39,950 nucleotides of DNA from an uncultured Clostridiaceae bacterium (GTDB taxonomy: Bacteria; Bacillota; Clostridia; Lachnospirales; Lachnospiraceae), in contig CAMWUK010000028.1 of assembly GCA_947177415.1 (NCBI GenBank), positions 1 through 39,950 of the forward strand. Direction: 5' to 3'. Made by a program: the position numbers and the translations under genes. The notes beneath the pieces were generated by a model. It saw only the letters and a program-made list of their open reading frames with translations, searched no databases and was not told where the DNA came from. Position 1 is the first letter of the stretch; each line of letters starts with the position of its first letter. Below, in pieces: positions 8,053 through 16,314 of this stretch.

Positions 8053-8080
8053 GTAACTGTTCATGATTCTGAACAGTTAC
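8053..8080. repeat. 28-bp palindromic repeat, copy A
   Basis: Arms GTAACTGTTCA and TGAACAGTTAC (one arm shifted by the loop TGATTC). It lies 19 nt beyond the stop of the lipoprotein gene and could end that transcript, though no T-run follows. Confidence 0.85.
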
Positions 8081-8098
8081 AAATTTACACCATTAGTA

Positions 8099-8977
8099 TT
8101 AGCGGCATTTACTCAAAGTAATTCCTTCTATAATCTCTTTAATTTCCTTTTGATACTTGTTCCACAATTTTTTCTCCACCTCACATTGCACCGCATAATC
8201 TCCTTCATTTCCATTTATAAAGCCCGTTCTATCAAGTATCAAAGTATACCAGACACCATTCTCCATTTCCTCCATAAGACTTTCTGCTTTCAATGGTGTT
8301 CCATTCAATGGTGTTCCAGCATTATTCAAAGTCTCTTTTCCAATTGTCACTCCTGTTCCACAGAATAGCAATCTGTCCTTATGGTAAAGATATTGGATTT
8401 TCATTTTCGGATTCTCTTCTTTCCAAAGACAAATTCCATACTCTTCTAAATCCTTATTTGTAGATTGCTCTCCCTTTCCCTTGAATGCATTTTGGCAAAT
8501 CCGGGCTGATTCTTTATCCCTTCCTGTACTAAGGCAAGTACAAGCTGTCCGCACAGATTCTGTTGGATCTGAACAGCAACATTTATTGTCTTTACGTATA
8601 TTCTCATGGGTGGATCCCACAAAATCATAATGCCATCCCTTTGGTAATGTAACTCCCATAATTGCATGGGAATTTTCATTATGAATGCTAAATTCCACTT
8701 TTGTATTTCCTTCTTGTAAATTTTGTGATTGCTTATCCGTCTGATTTGCAAGTATATTTTCTTTTGTAGCTTTTGGTGTCTCTTTTATCTGCTCATTGTT
8801 CTGCTTTTTATCATTTCTTTCTTCATTATCATTTTCCCCTATTGCAGCATCCGACACCACTTTGCTTCCTGTTGCAGCATTTTCCTTTATTCCACAAGAG
8901 ACCAACAAAGCAATGCATCCTATCAAAGAAAACATCATCAGATATTTTTGTATTTGTTCCCAATTTCCTCTTCTCAT
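8099..8977 (-). CDS. Lipoprotein with an inserted Cys-rich segment
   Basis: A secreted lipoprotein of about 292 residues: a basic N-terminus, hydrophobic segment and lipobox LLVSCG (Cys about residue 28), then a long Asn/Lys/Glu-rich linker and a folded C-terminal domain. ATG at 8977 has AAGGA at 6 nt; the ATG two codons earlier is too close. Between WHYDFVGS and LEEYGICLWKEENP lies about 50 residues of different character (NKCCCSDPTESVRTACTCLS, then ARICQNAFKGKGEQS), rich in Cys and encoded by visibly G+C-richer DNA, as if inserted in frame. It is the last gene of a module with the ECF sigma factor and its membrane partner. The role is unknown. Confidence 0.75.
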   Translation of the reverse strand: MRRGNWEQIQKYLMMFSLIGCIALLVSCGIKENAATGSKVVSDAAIGENDNEERNDKKQNNEQIKETPKATKENILANQTDKQSQNLQEGNTKVEFSIHNENSHAIMGVTLPKGWHYDFVGSTHENIRKDNKCCCSDPTESVRTACTCLSTGRDKESARICQNAFKGKGEQSTNKDLEEYGICLWKEENPKMKIQYLYHKDRLLFCGTGVTIGKETLNNAGTPLNGTPLKAESLMEEMENGVWYTLILDRTGFINGNEGDYAVQCEVEKKLWNKYQKEIKEIIEGITLSKCR

Positions 8978-9010
8978 AACCATTCCTTCTTTCTACTTAC
9001 TCCATTTATC

Positions 9011-9038
9011 ATAACTGTCCAGATTCATGAACAGTTAT
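9011..9038. repeat. 28-bp palindromic repeat, copy B (diverged)
   Basis: ATAACTGTCCA and TGAACAGTTAT arms. Its last base is shared with the stop codon of the 9038-9964 gene, so the repeat forms the immediate 3' end of that transcript. Confidence 0.75.
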
Positions 9039-9964
9039 CATTTATCAGCATTTTTCTGTACTTCTTTCCAAGTATATAATTTTGTCCCATCATCCTGATA
9101 TTGCAATAATTTATCTTTTGCAATTCGTAACTCACCATATTTGCCACCAGTTCTTTCATAAGCACCTTTAGGCAGCAAAGCTTCCGATGAAGCTTGGTTT
9201 AGATAAAAAACACTTTTCTCTCCCACTTCGGGAAATTCTTCTTCTTCAAAAATCTGTTTTAACAGAATATGTTCCATTTCTTTGGTATCTACCTCAAACC
9301 GGGCAACATCTTTATGATATTTCCCATATTCCTTAAGAGGAATGTAACCACCAAGCCGGTATACAGAAATTATATTATCGGTTATCAGATTCCCTTTAAA
9401 AACATCTGTTATCTGGATATCTACCTTTGTCCATATCCTGCCCTTAATTATATCATAAGTAACTTTTTTTACTGTACCTGCTACAATCTCTGTTGCCTGT
9501 TCTGACAAGTAAGTTAAATCTGTTGAAACCATACAATCTTCTAAAGAAGACCTGCTTAGAGAACTTACATCTTCTTCCACCACTTTACTATAATCCTCTT
9601 TTTTGAAATCAACAGGATTCACTGCATTCACACTTTTGTCTTTACCATTTTCCTTATTTTTCTTCTTGCTGGAACTTGTAGCATCTTCCTTGGATTCTCT
9701 TATCTGGTAATCATCCTTTTCCATCTTCTTTTCCGGTTCTCTTTCTTCTTCCTTTTCTACATTTGCCATTTGAACATCCTCAGAATCTTGTAGTAAGATG
9801 CCGCTTCTCCAAATACCAAAACTGCTAATTGTTAATATACCAATACTTGCTACACAAAGTGCGATCTTTTCCCTTCTCTTTTTTTTTCTTTGTTGTTGTC
9901 GTTCATACTCCTCCTTTCTTGCCAATAAAGCCTTTGCCATTTCCTCATAATTCTTCATATCCAA
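9038..9964 (-). CDS. Membrane protein, probable sigma-factor partner
   Basis: A 308-residue protein with a short cytoplasmic N-terminus (about residues 1-33, very basic KKKRREK), one transmembrane helix (about 34-54), then a long Glu/Lys-rich linker and an extracytoplasmic domain from about residue 125. The start overlaps the upstream ECF sigma gene by 20 nt. This is the topology of anti-sigma factors, but no zinc-binding HxxxCxxC motif is visible and the cytoplasmic part is small. The outer domain (VAGTVKKVTYDIIKGRIWTK) may be the sensing part. Regulation of the adjacent sigma factor is inferred from position and topology. Confidence 0.7.
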   Translation of the reverse strand: MDMKNYEEMAKALLARKEEYERQQQRKKKRREKIALCVASIGILTISSFGIWRSGILLQDSEDVQMANVEKEEEREPEKKMEKDDYQIRESKEDATSSSKKKNKENGKDKSVNAVNPVDFKKEDYSKVVEEDVSSLSRSSLEDCMVSTDLTYLSEQATEIVAGTVKKVTYDIIKGRIWTKVDIQITDVFKGNLITDNIISVYRLGGYIPLKEYGKYHKDVARFEVDTKEMEHILLKQIFEEEEFPEVGEKSVFYLNQASSEALLPKGAYERTGGKYGELRIAKDKLLQYQDDGTKLYTWKEVQKNADK

Positions 9965-10502
9965 AGCCCTCCTTTAAAAGCTCTGTTTTTAACGATTTTT
10001 TCGCCCGATAGACTAACATTTCGACTTGACGTTTACTTTTTTTCATAATTTTAGCAGTTTCTGCATTGGTAAATCCCTCAAAATAAGTAAGCTGCAACAC
10101 TTCCTTGTATTCTGATTTTAATTTTCCTAACGCCTTATGTATCATTTGTTTTTGTTCTTCCCTAAGATATTCTTGTAAAAGTGTATCTTCCTCCTTTGCC
10201 AGAAATTCATAATTCTCTATAGTGTCTGTGGCTATTTTTTTTCTTTTACGGATATAATCTAATGCAACATTTCTTCCTATTGTATATAGCCATGTTTTGA
10301 AAGAATACTTAGGCAAAAATCCAGGCTTTTTCACCATCAACTTAAAGAATGTATCCTCTGTCAATTCTTCTGCTATAAAAATATTATTTACATACCCATT
10401 CAAATACAAAATCAAGCCATCTTTGTAATCCCTTACAATTTCTACAATACCGCTATCATCACCATCAAGAAAACGGCGGTAGCTACTTGCACCGTTATCC
10501 AA
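9945..10502 (-). CDS. ECF RNA polymerase sigma factor
   Basis: A 185-residue ECF sigma factor. Region 2 (about residues 25-95) contains FIAEELTEDTFFKLM and YSFKTWLYTIGRNVALDYIR; region 4 (about 115-175) contains YKEVLQLTYFEGFTNAETA and the helix-turn-helix MKKSKRQVEMLVYRAKKSL. Translation probably begins at TTG (10502), since AGGAGG lies 8 nt before it and no ATG fits. It heads the three-gene unit sigma/membrane partner/lipoprotein. Such factors usually activate their own promoter; the upstream DNA is occupied by a hairpin repeat cluster. Confidence 0.9.
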   Translation of the reverse strand: MDNGASSYRRFLDGDDSGIVEIVRDYKDGLILYLNGYVNNIFIAEELTEDTFFKLMVKKPGFLPKYSFKTWLYTIGRNVALDYIRKRKKIATDTIENYEFLAKEEDTLLQEYLREEQKQMIHKALGKLKSEYKEVLQLTYFEGFTNAETAKIMKKSKRQVEMLVYRAKKSLKTELLKEGFGYEEL

Positions 10503-10558
10503 TGACCTAACCTCCTATTTTTTCAATTATTTAAATACTCTGTAAAAGTACTTTACAT

Positions 10559-10682
10559 GTAACTATTCAGAACATACTCGAGGATTTGCTTGACAAATCC
10601 GAGTTTTACAAGATTTTAGCCCTTCGCCTTGCAAATTTATATGAGCTAAAATCTCGTATCTGTTCAGGTACTGAACAGATAC
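10559..10682. repeat. Composite hairpin repeat cluster 1
   Basis: It begins with the half-arm GTAACTATTCAG (10559-10570) and ends with a 27-bp palindrome GTATCTGTTCAG...CTGAACAGATAC (10656-10682). Between them are two more hairpins, CTCGaGGATTT/AAATCCGAG and GATTTTAGC/GCTAAAATC. It lies about 55 nt upstream of the ECF sigma start. Confidence 0.75.
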
Positions 10683-10762
10683 CTTTACATCTATTAAACG
10701 TTTTTCAATTGAAATTCTCACAATCTCTTTGTCATTTTTTCAAATGGATCTTTTCCTTTATA

Positions 10763-10820
10763 TGACGAACCTTAAAGGAAAAGGGACTATATCACAAACT
10801 GGATATAGACCCTTTTATTG
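10763..10820. terminator. Probable bidirectional terminator
   Basis: AAAAGGGACTATAT and ATATAGACCCTTTT pair around CACAAACTGG and are flanked by A-rich and T-rich runs on both strands. It separates the ferritin-like gene from the sigma unit. Confidence 0.6.
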
Positions 10821-10858
10821 TCCCCTATTATACCATCACTCTTATTAGTTATCAAGTA

Positions 10859-10899
10859 GTAACTATTCAGGTAGAAACGCACATTTACTGCGTGTTTCG
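10859..10899. repeat. Half-arm plus hairpin repeat
   Basis: GTAACTATTCAGGTAGAAAC followed by a hairpin ending in GTGTTTCG. A near-identical reverse complement occurs at 23573-23613. It abuts the stop codon of the 10900-11448 gene with no gap. Confidence 0.75.
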
Positions 10900-11448
10900 T
10901 TATACTTCTTTTAGCAAAGCCTGAAGCAATACAATATGATACTCTTCGTCCATGATAATCCTTGCTAATACTGCATTGATATAATTATCCTTTATCATAT
11001 TTATATGCATTTTATATTGGTTAATGGCTGCCTTCTCTGCTTCTATATCAGCTAACAACATTTTTCTTGGTTGTTCTGGAATAGTCAGATATTCCGGTGT
11101 CCACATTCTCTGCCTTCCATTCTGCTGTTTTGCTATAAAGTCAACATTTCCACCTAACAGACAAATTAATTCTCCTAATTTTTGTAAATGCATCATTTCT
11201 GCCATTGCAATTCCCAATATAGTTTTTGCTATAGGACATTTTTCATTTGATAAACGGTTCTCATTGTTAATATATTGTGTAATTGCAGACAATTCTGACA
11301 CAGCACCACAATAATCCAAGCTAAGTAAATTAGCATAAACTTGATTCTTTTCTTCTACCTGAATTGAAGGATATGGTAAATCCACCATAATTGGTTTTAC
11401 ACCTGCAAAACTGCATGTATTAACTAAAGAGGTCATTTTTTGCTCCAT
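10900..11448 (-). CDS. Ferritin-like / Mn-catalase-like protein
   Basis: A 182-residue helical protein of the ferritin-like superfamily. Candidate di-metal ligands sit in four helices: Glu in YCGAVSELSAITQYI, the pair in AMAEMMHLQKLGEL (ExxH), Glu in ADIEAEKAAINQYKMHI, and DEEYHIVLLQ (ExxH). This pattern matches rubrerythrin/Mn-catalase/CotJC-like proteins acting on peroxide or in the spore coat, though the short length and lack of a rubredoxin domain leave the substrate open. Start at ATG 11448 (GGAGAAG about 9 nt) or at an internal ATG five codons later (GGAG 6 nt); both are plausible. Confidence 0.75.
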   Translation of the reverse strand: MEQKMTSLVNTCSFAGVKPIMVDLPYPSIQVEEKNQVYANLLSLDYCGAVSELSAITQYINNENRLSNEKCPIAKTILGIAMAEMMHLQKLGELICLLGGNVDFIAKQQNGRQRMWTPEYLTIPEQPRKMLLADIEAEKAAINQYKMHINMIKDNYINAVLARIIMDEEYHIVLLQALLKEV

Positions 11449-11649
11449 TAATAAATCTTCTCCTAATACATCTTTATATGATACTATATTGGAATTTCAC
11501 AATAATATGCCTTTTCTTCATAGATTTTTCAATATACCCAAGTTTTCTCAACTGTTGTATAATATGGAAATATATAATTACCGATATATATATTGAACCT
11601 TGATTAAAATATATGGTAGTACGGAATCTACATGTTAGGATGTGATATC

Positions 11650-12243
11650 ATGAAAATAGGAGAAGCAAGAGCCATTTACTCTGCACAATTACAAAAATAT
11701 CGGGAAGAAAAGACATCTTTAGCAAAACAGAAAAAACAGTTAGAAGAAAAAGCAAAAATAATTCCAGACGGAAAGGAACAGTTTGCCCAAGAAGCGGCTA
11801 CTTTGGAATTATCTTATAATGCCGTTTCTGAAAAATATGAGGAATATCATAATTTTATGGAACAGATTAACACTCTTCATACAGCTTTATTTAATGCTGA
11901 GTCATCAAAACAACAAGGAGAAGCAATGGCTGAATATACTCAGGACATAGTGAAAATCATGGAGGTTGCAAGAAGAATCGCAAAGGGTGCAAAGGTTCCT
12001 TACGCAGATGAACAAAAACTTATGGAATACAATATGGAACTGTATATGTCAGCAAAAAATCTGGCTATGATAAATATGCAAAAGAAAAAAGAAGAATACG
12101 AATCTTTGTGGGATGAGGAAAAAGATAAAGAAGAAAATCCAGATCCACACGAAGTTGCAGATTCTGCTGAACTTTCCCTAAATGCTCCTGAAATAGTGGA
12201 TGTAGCCGATGTTATGGCAGCCACCAGTGGTGGGGAAGAATAA
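11650..12243 (+). CDS. Coiled-coil hypothetical protein
   Basis: A 197-residue, strongly charged, helical protein; residues 10-75 (YSAQLQKYREEKTSLAKQKK) read as a coiled coil, a second helical stretch covers about 95-165, and the acidic tail ends in ADVMAATSGGEE. There is no signal peptide or membrane helix. The start at 11650 is chosen because AGGATGTG lies 6 nt before it; an ATG six codons upstream lacks a ribosome site. It is monocistronic, divergent from the ferritin-like gene and followed by a large hairpin cluster. Function not recognised. Confidence 0.7.
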   Translation: MKIGEARAIYSAQLQKYREEKTSLAKQKKQLEEKAKIIPDGKEQFAQEAATLELSYNAVSEKYEEYHNFMEQINTLHTALFNAESSKQQGEAMAEYTQDIVKIMEVARRIAKGAKVPYADEQKLMEYNMELYMSAKNLAMINMQKKKEEYESLWDEEKDKEENPDPHEVADSAELSLNAPEIVDVADVMAATSGGEE

Positions 12244-12280
12244 AACATGAAAAAAAGAACGCTAATTTTGAATCTCTAAG

Positions 12281-12435
12281 GTAACTATTAGTTACTGTTC
12301 ACTCACAAGCTTGACACTTGCTGTCAAGCTATGTGCCAAGAACATAGAACAGCCAAGAATCCAGCCTTTCGCCGAAGGCGAATTATAAATAGGCTGGATT
12401 CCGTTACTGTTAGCACCGTAGGTGTGAACAGTAAC
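12281..12435. repeat. Composite hairpin repeat cluster 2 (MITE-like)
   Basis: Outer inverted arms GTTACTGTTCAC (12291-12302) and GTGAACAGTAAC (12424-12435). Inside are hairpins GCTTGAC/GTCAAGC, CTATGT/ACATAG, and a large nested one, GAATCCAGCCT/AGGCTGGATTC with CGCC/GGCG. The right third is repeated at 25528-25579. It lies 40 nt after the stop of the coiled-coil gene. Confidence 0.8.
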
Positions 12436-12445
12436 AACTATTATT

Positions 12446-12473
12446 GTAACTGTTCAGAACCATGAATAGTTAC
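12446..12473. repeat. 28-bp palindromic repeat, copy C
   Basis: GTAACTGTTCA, loop GAACCA, TGAATAGTTAC. Its final base is immediately followed by a consensus -35 box (12474), so the repeat marks the upstream edge of the rtcB promoter. Confidence 0.85.
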
Positions 12474-12502
12474 TTGACATTTTCTAAATCAATTGATATA
12501 CT
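12474..12502 (+). promoter_or_regulatory. SigmaA-type promoter of the rtcB unit
   Basis: TTGACA (12474-12479), 17-nt spacer, TATACT (12497-12502), close to consensus. Predicted start near 12509, giving a 235-nt leader before rtcB that contains a short ORF and hairpins. Confidence 0.8.
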
Positions 12503-12570
12503 AATTTTCAAACAAAGAAGCTCGAACTTTGTATGGTAACTATTAACCCCAGCTAGATAAGGAGGACAAT

Positions 12571-12615
12571 ATGCAGTGTATCATTAAAACAAACTCAAAC
12601 TTAATAACTTGTTAA
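12571..12615 (+). CDS. Leader peptide ORF upstream of rtcB
   Basis: A 14-codon ORF (MQCIIKTNSNLITC, stop TAA) preceded by AAGGAGG at 5 nt, the strongest ribosome site in this part of the window. GGACAAT overlapping the ribosome site can pair with ATTGTCC at about 12628-12634, which would hide it, and CTTGTTAACAAG near the end of the ORF is a perfect palindrome. Taken together this looks like a leader whose translation alters mRNA folding ahead of rtcB. The peptide sequence matches nothing I know; regulation is inference. Confidence 0.5.
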   Translation: MQCIIKTNSNLITC

Positions 12616-12743
12616 CAAGGTGTGATTGTCCTTGGAATTTTCTAAATAGAATCTTTACATGTTTCTTTATCATTTCATATAAGTAATGTATTTTTCCAGA
12701 TAATCCACACCTTTCGTTAAGATTTTTTATGAAAGGATTTATT

Positions 12744-13880
12744 ATGATTACAATATATGGAAACTATACAAATGCTGTCGTTTATACAACCAACAATGAA
12801 GAATATGCAATTGATGAATATGCCCGCAAACAAATACAAATGATTTGCAATCATCCAAGTTCTGCAGGAAGTAAAATCCGCATCATGCCAGATGTCCATC
12901 CGGGAAAGGTTGGCACCATTGGTCTTACAATGACAGTTGGAGACTCTCTTCTTCCAAGCCTGGTTGGTGTAGATATTGGCTGTGGCATGACGATTGCAAA
13001 AATCAAAGCAAAAAATATTGAATATCAAAAATTGGATACGGTTATCCGTGAACATGTTCCTTCTGGAGGAAAAACAAGAAAAACGGCACATAAATTGAGC
13101 CATACCATCGATCTTAGTAAATTACATTGTTATAAAGCAATTAACGAACCAAAGGCGAATCTAAGCATTGGAACATTAGGTGGTGGAAACCATTTTATTG
13201 AAATAGACAAGGATGCAGACAATGCTTTTTATCTTGTAATTCATTCAGGAAGCCGCCATCTCGGAATGGAAGTAACTGAATATTATCTAAAAGAAGGCCA
13301 AAAACAGTCACAGATGAAAAAACAGGGGCATGCTCCATACGAAATGACTTGTCTTGAAGGTGATTTACTTCAATCCTATTTTCATGATTTGGCTATTACA
13401 CAGGATTATGCACGCATAAATAGAGAGGCTATGATTGATGAAATTGTCCGTGGCATGAAATGGCGTATTCTTGACAGCTACACATGTATTCACAATTATG
13501 TTGACTTTTCAAAAGAACTTCCGGTTTTACGAAAAGGAGCTATCCGGGCAAATGCAGACGAAAAAGTTATTATTCCTATCAATATGCGTGATGGAATTAT
13601 TCTAGGTACAGGTCTTGGAAATGAAAATTGGAATTGTTCTGCACCTCATGGTTCCGGACGGATTTACAAACGTTCGGAAGTAAAAGAACATCACACAGTC
13701 TCTGAATTCAAAGAGGCAATGAAAGGCATCCATTCCGTTTGTGTGAATAAAGATACTCTGGATGAATCACCTTTTGCTTATAGAAAATTAGAAGATATTG
13801 TTAATGTAATTGGAGAAACTGTAACAATTGATAAAATTATTAAACCAGTATATAACTTCAAGGCAGGAGGAAAGAATTAG
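12744..13880 (+). CDS. rtcB: RtcB-family RNA ligase
   Basis: A GTP- and Mn-dependent ligase joining RNA 2',3'-cyclic phosphate or 3'-phosphate ends to 5'-OH ends. Family motifs are complete: DVHPGKVGTIG, VGVDIGCGM (metal-binding Asp and Cys), GGGNHFIE, HSGSRHLG, and near the C-terminus APHGSGRIYKRSEV with the guanylylated His. Length 378 aa is in the usual bacterial range. ATG at 12744 is preferred (AAAGGA, 6 nt) to an ATG five codons earlier. No RtcA, archease or RtcR lies beside it. KptA, another RNA-end enzyme, is encoded 7 kb away in the same mosaic. It is followed seven bases later by a palindromic repeat. Confidence 0.93.
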   Translation: MITIYGNYTNAVVYTTNNEEYAIDEYARKQIQMICNHPSSAGSKIRIMPDVHPGKVGTIGLTMTVGDSLLPSLVGVDIGCGMTIAKIKAKNIEYQKLDTVIREHVPSGGKTRKTAHKLSHTIDLSKLHCYKAINEPKANLSIGTLGGGNHFIEIDKDADNAFYLVIHSGSRHLGMEVTEYYLKEGQKQSQMKKQGHAPYEMTCLEGDLLQSYFHDLAITQDYARINREAMIDEIVRGMKWRILDSYTCIHNYVDFSKELPVLRKGAIRANADEKVIIPINMRDGIILGTGLGNENWNCSAPHGSGRIYKRSEVKEHHTVSEFKEAMKGIHSVCVNKDTLDESPFAYRKLEDIVNVIGETVTIDKIIKPVYNFKAGGKN

Positions 13881-13886
13881 TTTATA

Positions 13887-13914
13887 TTATCTGTTCAGAA
13901 CCATGAACAGTTAT
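13887..13914. repeat. 28-bp palindromic repeat, copy D
   Basis: TTATCTGTTCA, loop GAACCA, TGAACAGTTAT. It lies between the convergent rtcB and ABC ATPase genes, 6 nt after the rtcB stop. Confidence 0.8.
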
Positions 13915-13995
13915 GTATTATTTACTATTTTAGATAGAAATAAAGGGGATGTCTTAGTGCAACATCCCCTTCATCATACTTAACAAACACTTGAC

Positions 13996-14649
13996 TCAAA
14001 TTGCAGAAATGTCTTTATACAATATTCCCGCATCCATTTCACAAACAGTATCACAAAGTTCCTTAATATCCTCAGAATTATGGCTTGCTAATAGAATAGT
14101 TTTTCCTTCCTTTTTTAAACCTTTTAATATATCACGGATTTCCTTCACGCCAGTATGATCTAAACCATTCATCGGTTCATCAAAAATTAAAATCTCAGGT
14201 TCTTCCATAATGGCTTGTGCAATTCCCAGCCGCTGACGCATTCCCAAGGAATATTTTCCTACATGCTTTTTGCTATCTGGGTTCAATCCTACTTTCTTTA
14301 TGGCAGTACGTATATCTTCTTTTTTTATTTTATGTTGGATAGAGGCAAGTAAACGCAGATTTCCATATCCACTGTAATTTGGCAAAAATCCAGGTGTCTC
14401 AATAATAATACCAATACTATCAGGAATATCTATGTCTTTTCCAATTTTTTTACCATTCACAACGATCTCTCCTTCCGATGGGGAAATAAATCCACAGATG
14501 CATTTGAAAAGCATTGTTTTCCCTGAACCATTCCTGCCAATAATCCCATGAATTTTTCCCTTCTCAAAAGCAATGGTTACATTCTTCAATACAGTTTCCT
14601 CTTTAAAACGTTTACTTACATTTGTTACTGTAATAATATTTTTATTCAT
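13996..14649 (-). CDS. ABC exporter ATPase (lantibiotic-immunity type)
   Basis: A 217-residue ATPase with Walker A GRNGSGKTML, signature YSLGMRQRLGIAQA, Walker B ILIFDEPMNGLD and H-loop ILLASHNSEDI. Compact length and these motif variants match ATPases of BcrA/LanF-type exporters. It is the last gene of a six-gene minus-strand operon: sigma factor, anti-sigma, lipoprotein, permease, permease, ATPase. It would power the two preceding membrane proteins; probable roles are bacteriocin or envelope-stress resistance. The substrate is not indicated. Confidence 0.9.
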   Translation of the reverse strand: MNKNIITVTNVSKRFKEETVLKNVTIAFEKGKIHGIIGRNGSGKTMLFKCICGFISPSEGEIVVNGKKIGKDIDIPDSIGIIIETPGFLPNYSGYGNLRLLASIQHKIKKEDIRTAIKKVGLNPDSKKHVGKYSLGMRQRLGIAQAIMEEPEILIFDEPMNGLDHTGVKEIRDILKGLKKEGKTILLASHNSEDIKELCDTVCEMDAGILYKDISAI

Positions 14650-14661
14650 CTTTATTACCTC

Positions 14662-15513
14662 CTATGTCTCAGGTGTGATTTTTATTGGTTTATTCCGAAT
14701 GCTTACAACTGATATAACTGATAAAAGGATAATGCCAATTCCGAAGAAAATAAATGGATAAGTCAGTTTTGGCAGCATGGAAACTCCGGTTGGATCCAAC
14801 ATTGCCAGCCTTGAAAAGGTTACAGGTGACAAACAATAAAATTTAAACGGAAATGCATTGATTACAAGCAAATCAAAAAACAAAAGCATGGATCCGGCAA
14901 ACAGACCAATTTTTCTATTGAATTTTAAACTAAATGCAAACATAAGGAGCCCCATAAAAGATGCCATTCCCCAATTTAACAAAAAACTTAGCCCAAGTGC
15001 CTGAAAAGGCGAATAGGAAGTTACTATCCTCTCAGAAATGCCAAATTGTAGCTCTATCAATTCTTCTGTGTTCGTTTGTGCCAATGTATTGATGATTTTC
15101 CCCCATCCATCTGTTGCAAATGTTATATTGGGCAATAACATAATAATGGAAGCTCCTATCAATATAATATAATAAATCCCACTAGCCATAATGATATATA
15201 ATATTTGTCCCAATACCCAAAATAAACGTTTACTCCGGATAATAACATAAGGCTGGTTTTTATTGATAAATGGTACATTGGAAAATAGAAATATAATTCC
15301 GGCAAGCAATATCAACTGTTTAATGATATCACTGGAGTAAAAGGGAAAATATATAGGATTCGTATTCATATCCATCCTGCTGGCAAAGCCGCTGACTACT
15401 GACAAGTCGTTCCAAATAAACACAATCATACACAGAAACAACAAAAGGATCCGTAGATCTGCTTTCCATTGACGAATGGAATAGATAGCGATTGTAAATA
15501 TTTTTTTAACCAT
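14662..15513 (-). CDS. ABC exporter permease subunit 2
   Basis: A 283-residue membrane protein with about six transmembrane helices, the first near residue 22 after a short basic N-terminus (MVKKIFTIAIYSIRQWKAD). AAAGGAGG lies 7 nt before ATG at 15513, which decides the start over longer readings; it overlaps the end of permease 1 by 8 nt. Large loop with an acidic TNTEELIELQFG segment between helices. It pairs with permease 1 and the ATPase, as in exporters of the LanEFG layout. Specificity unknown. Confidence 0.82.
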   Translation of the reverse strand: MVKKIFTIAIYSIRQWKADLRILLLFLCMIVFIWNDLSVVSGFASRMDMNTNPIYFPFYSSDIIKQLILLAGIIFLFSNVPFINKNQPYVIIRSKRLFWVLGQILYIIMASGIYYIILIGASIIMLLPNITFATDGWGKIINTLAQTNTEELIELQFGISERIVTSYSPFQALGLSFLLNWGMASFMGLLMFAFSLKFNRKIGLFAGSMLLFFDLLVINAFPFKFYCLSPVTFSRLAMLDPTGVSMLPKLTYPFIFFGIGIILLSVISVVSIRNKPIKITPET

Positions 15514-16294
15514 TGGAAATCCTCCTTTTTGCTTTATATATAAATAAGATGGTACAGACAAGCATGCAGGAAACAAATGTTGCCGTCGCCATCAAAAGTA
15601 TGGTTGATGACGGAGTAGTGAATATTCTTACTGTAGAAAGCTTAACAGGATCTAACCATATAGGCAGTTTAAACACATTAGCAATTTGGTTCATCATAAA
15701 TGACAATATAAAAGGAACAATATATGCCACATATTTATTAGGCTGATAAGCAGATATCATAAGTCCCAGCAAAGCCCAAAATGCAGCCTGCAAAAATATA
15801 ATATACAGATACGACAAGAAGAATAATCCTGCCTGACCTGCCATAAGTAAATCACCAAATGCCTGCCAAGAAAACTCCAAATCGATTTCCACTGCCGGCG
15901 GCATGATACATGGTTGTTTTATACAGGCACAGATAATAAACAACAAAGCACCAATCGCAACAGATAATCCTCCTGATACTGCTGTGGCAACACATTTAGA
16001 AAAGGTGTATAATGCCGTATTGTTTCTGATTATCAGAGGATATGTAAATCTTGTCTGCAGGTCTGTACAAAAACTTGCAGAATATGCAAACGTTGCAGTC
16101 ATAATAAGCAGATGGTTAATATTTCCAGCCTGATAGATGTTATGGAAACCGGCAATAGCAGATGAAATTCTTACCATCATATCCGGTACAGCAAACCAGA
16201 ATGCCACAAAAGTGGATATAATCCCCAGTAAAAATCCAAAGGAAAAAAAAGCACGATAAAAATCGGTTTTTAGCATAGCCAGAAATTTTTTCAT
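15506..16294 (-). CDS. ABC exporter permease subunit 1
   Basis: A 262-residue membrane protein with about six helices; the first follows MKKFLAMLKTDFYRAFFS. GGAGGAGAC precedes ATG at 16294. The distribution of helices and the similar gene length to the next gene suggest the two form a heterodimeric membrane unit. It starts 20 nt after the lipoprotein gene. No protease or C39 domain is present, so it is an exporter without leader-peptide processing. Confidence 0.82.
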   Translation of the reverse strand: MKKFLAMLKTDFYRAFFSFGFLLGIISTFVAFWFAVPDMMVRISSAIAGFHNIYQAGNINHLLIMTATFAYSASFCTDLQTRFTYPLIIRNNTALYTFSKCVATAVSGGLSVAIGALLFIICACIKQPCIMPPAVEIDLEFSWQAFGDLLMAGQAGLFFLSYLYIIFLQAAFWALLGLMISAYQPNKYVAYIVPFILSFMMNQIANVFKLPIWLDPVKLSTVRIFTTPSSTILLMATATFVSCMLVCTILFIYKAKRRISNG

Positions 16295-16314
16295 AGGAAA
16301 TGTCTCCTCCTCTC

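Noticed and set aside
8446..8751. Minus-strand ORF of 101 codons in a second frame of the lipoprotein.
   Set aside because: It overlaps the lipoprotein completely and has no ribosome site; it is kept only as a clue to the inserted segment.
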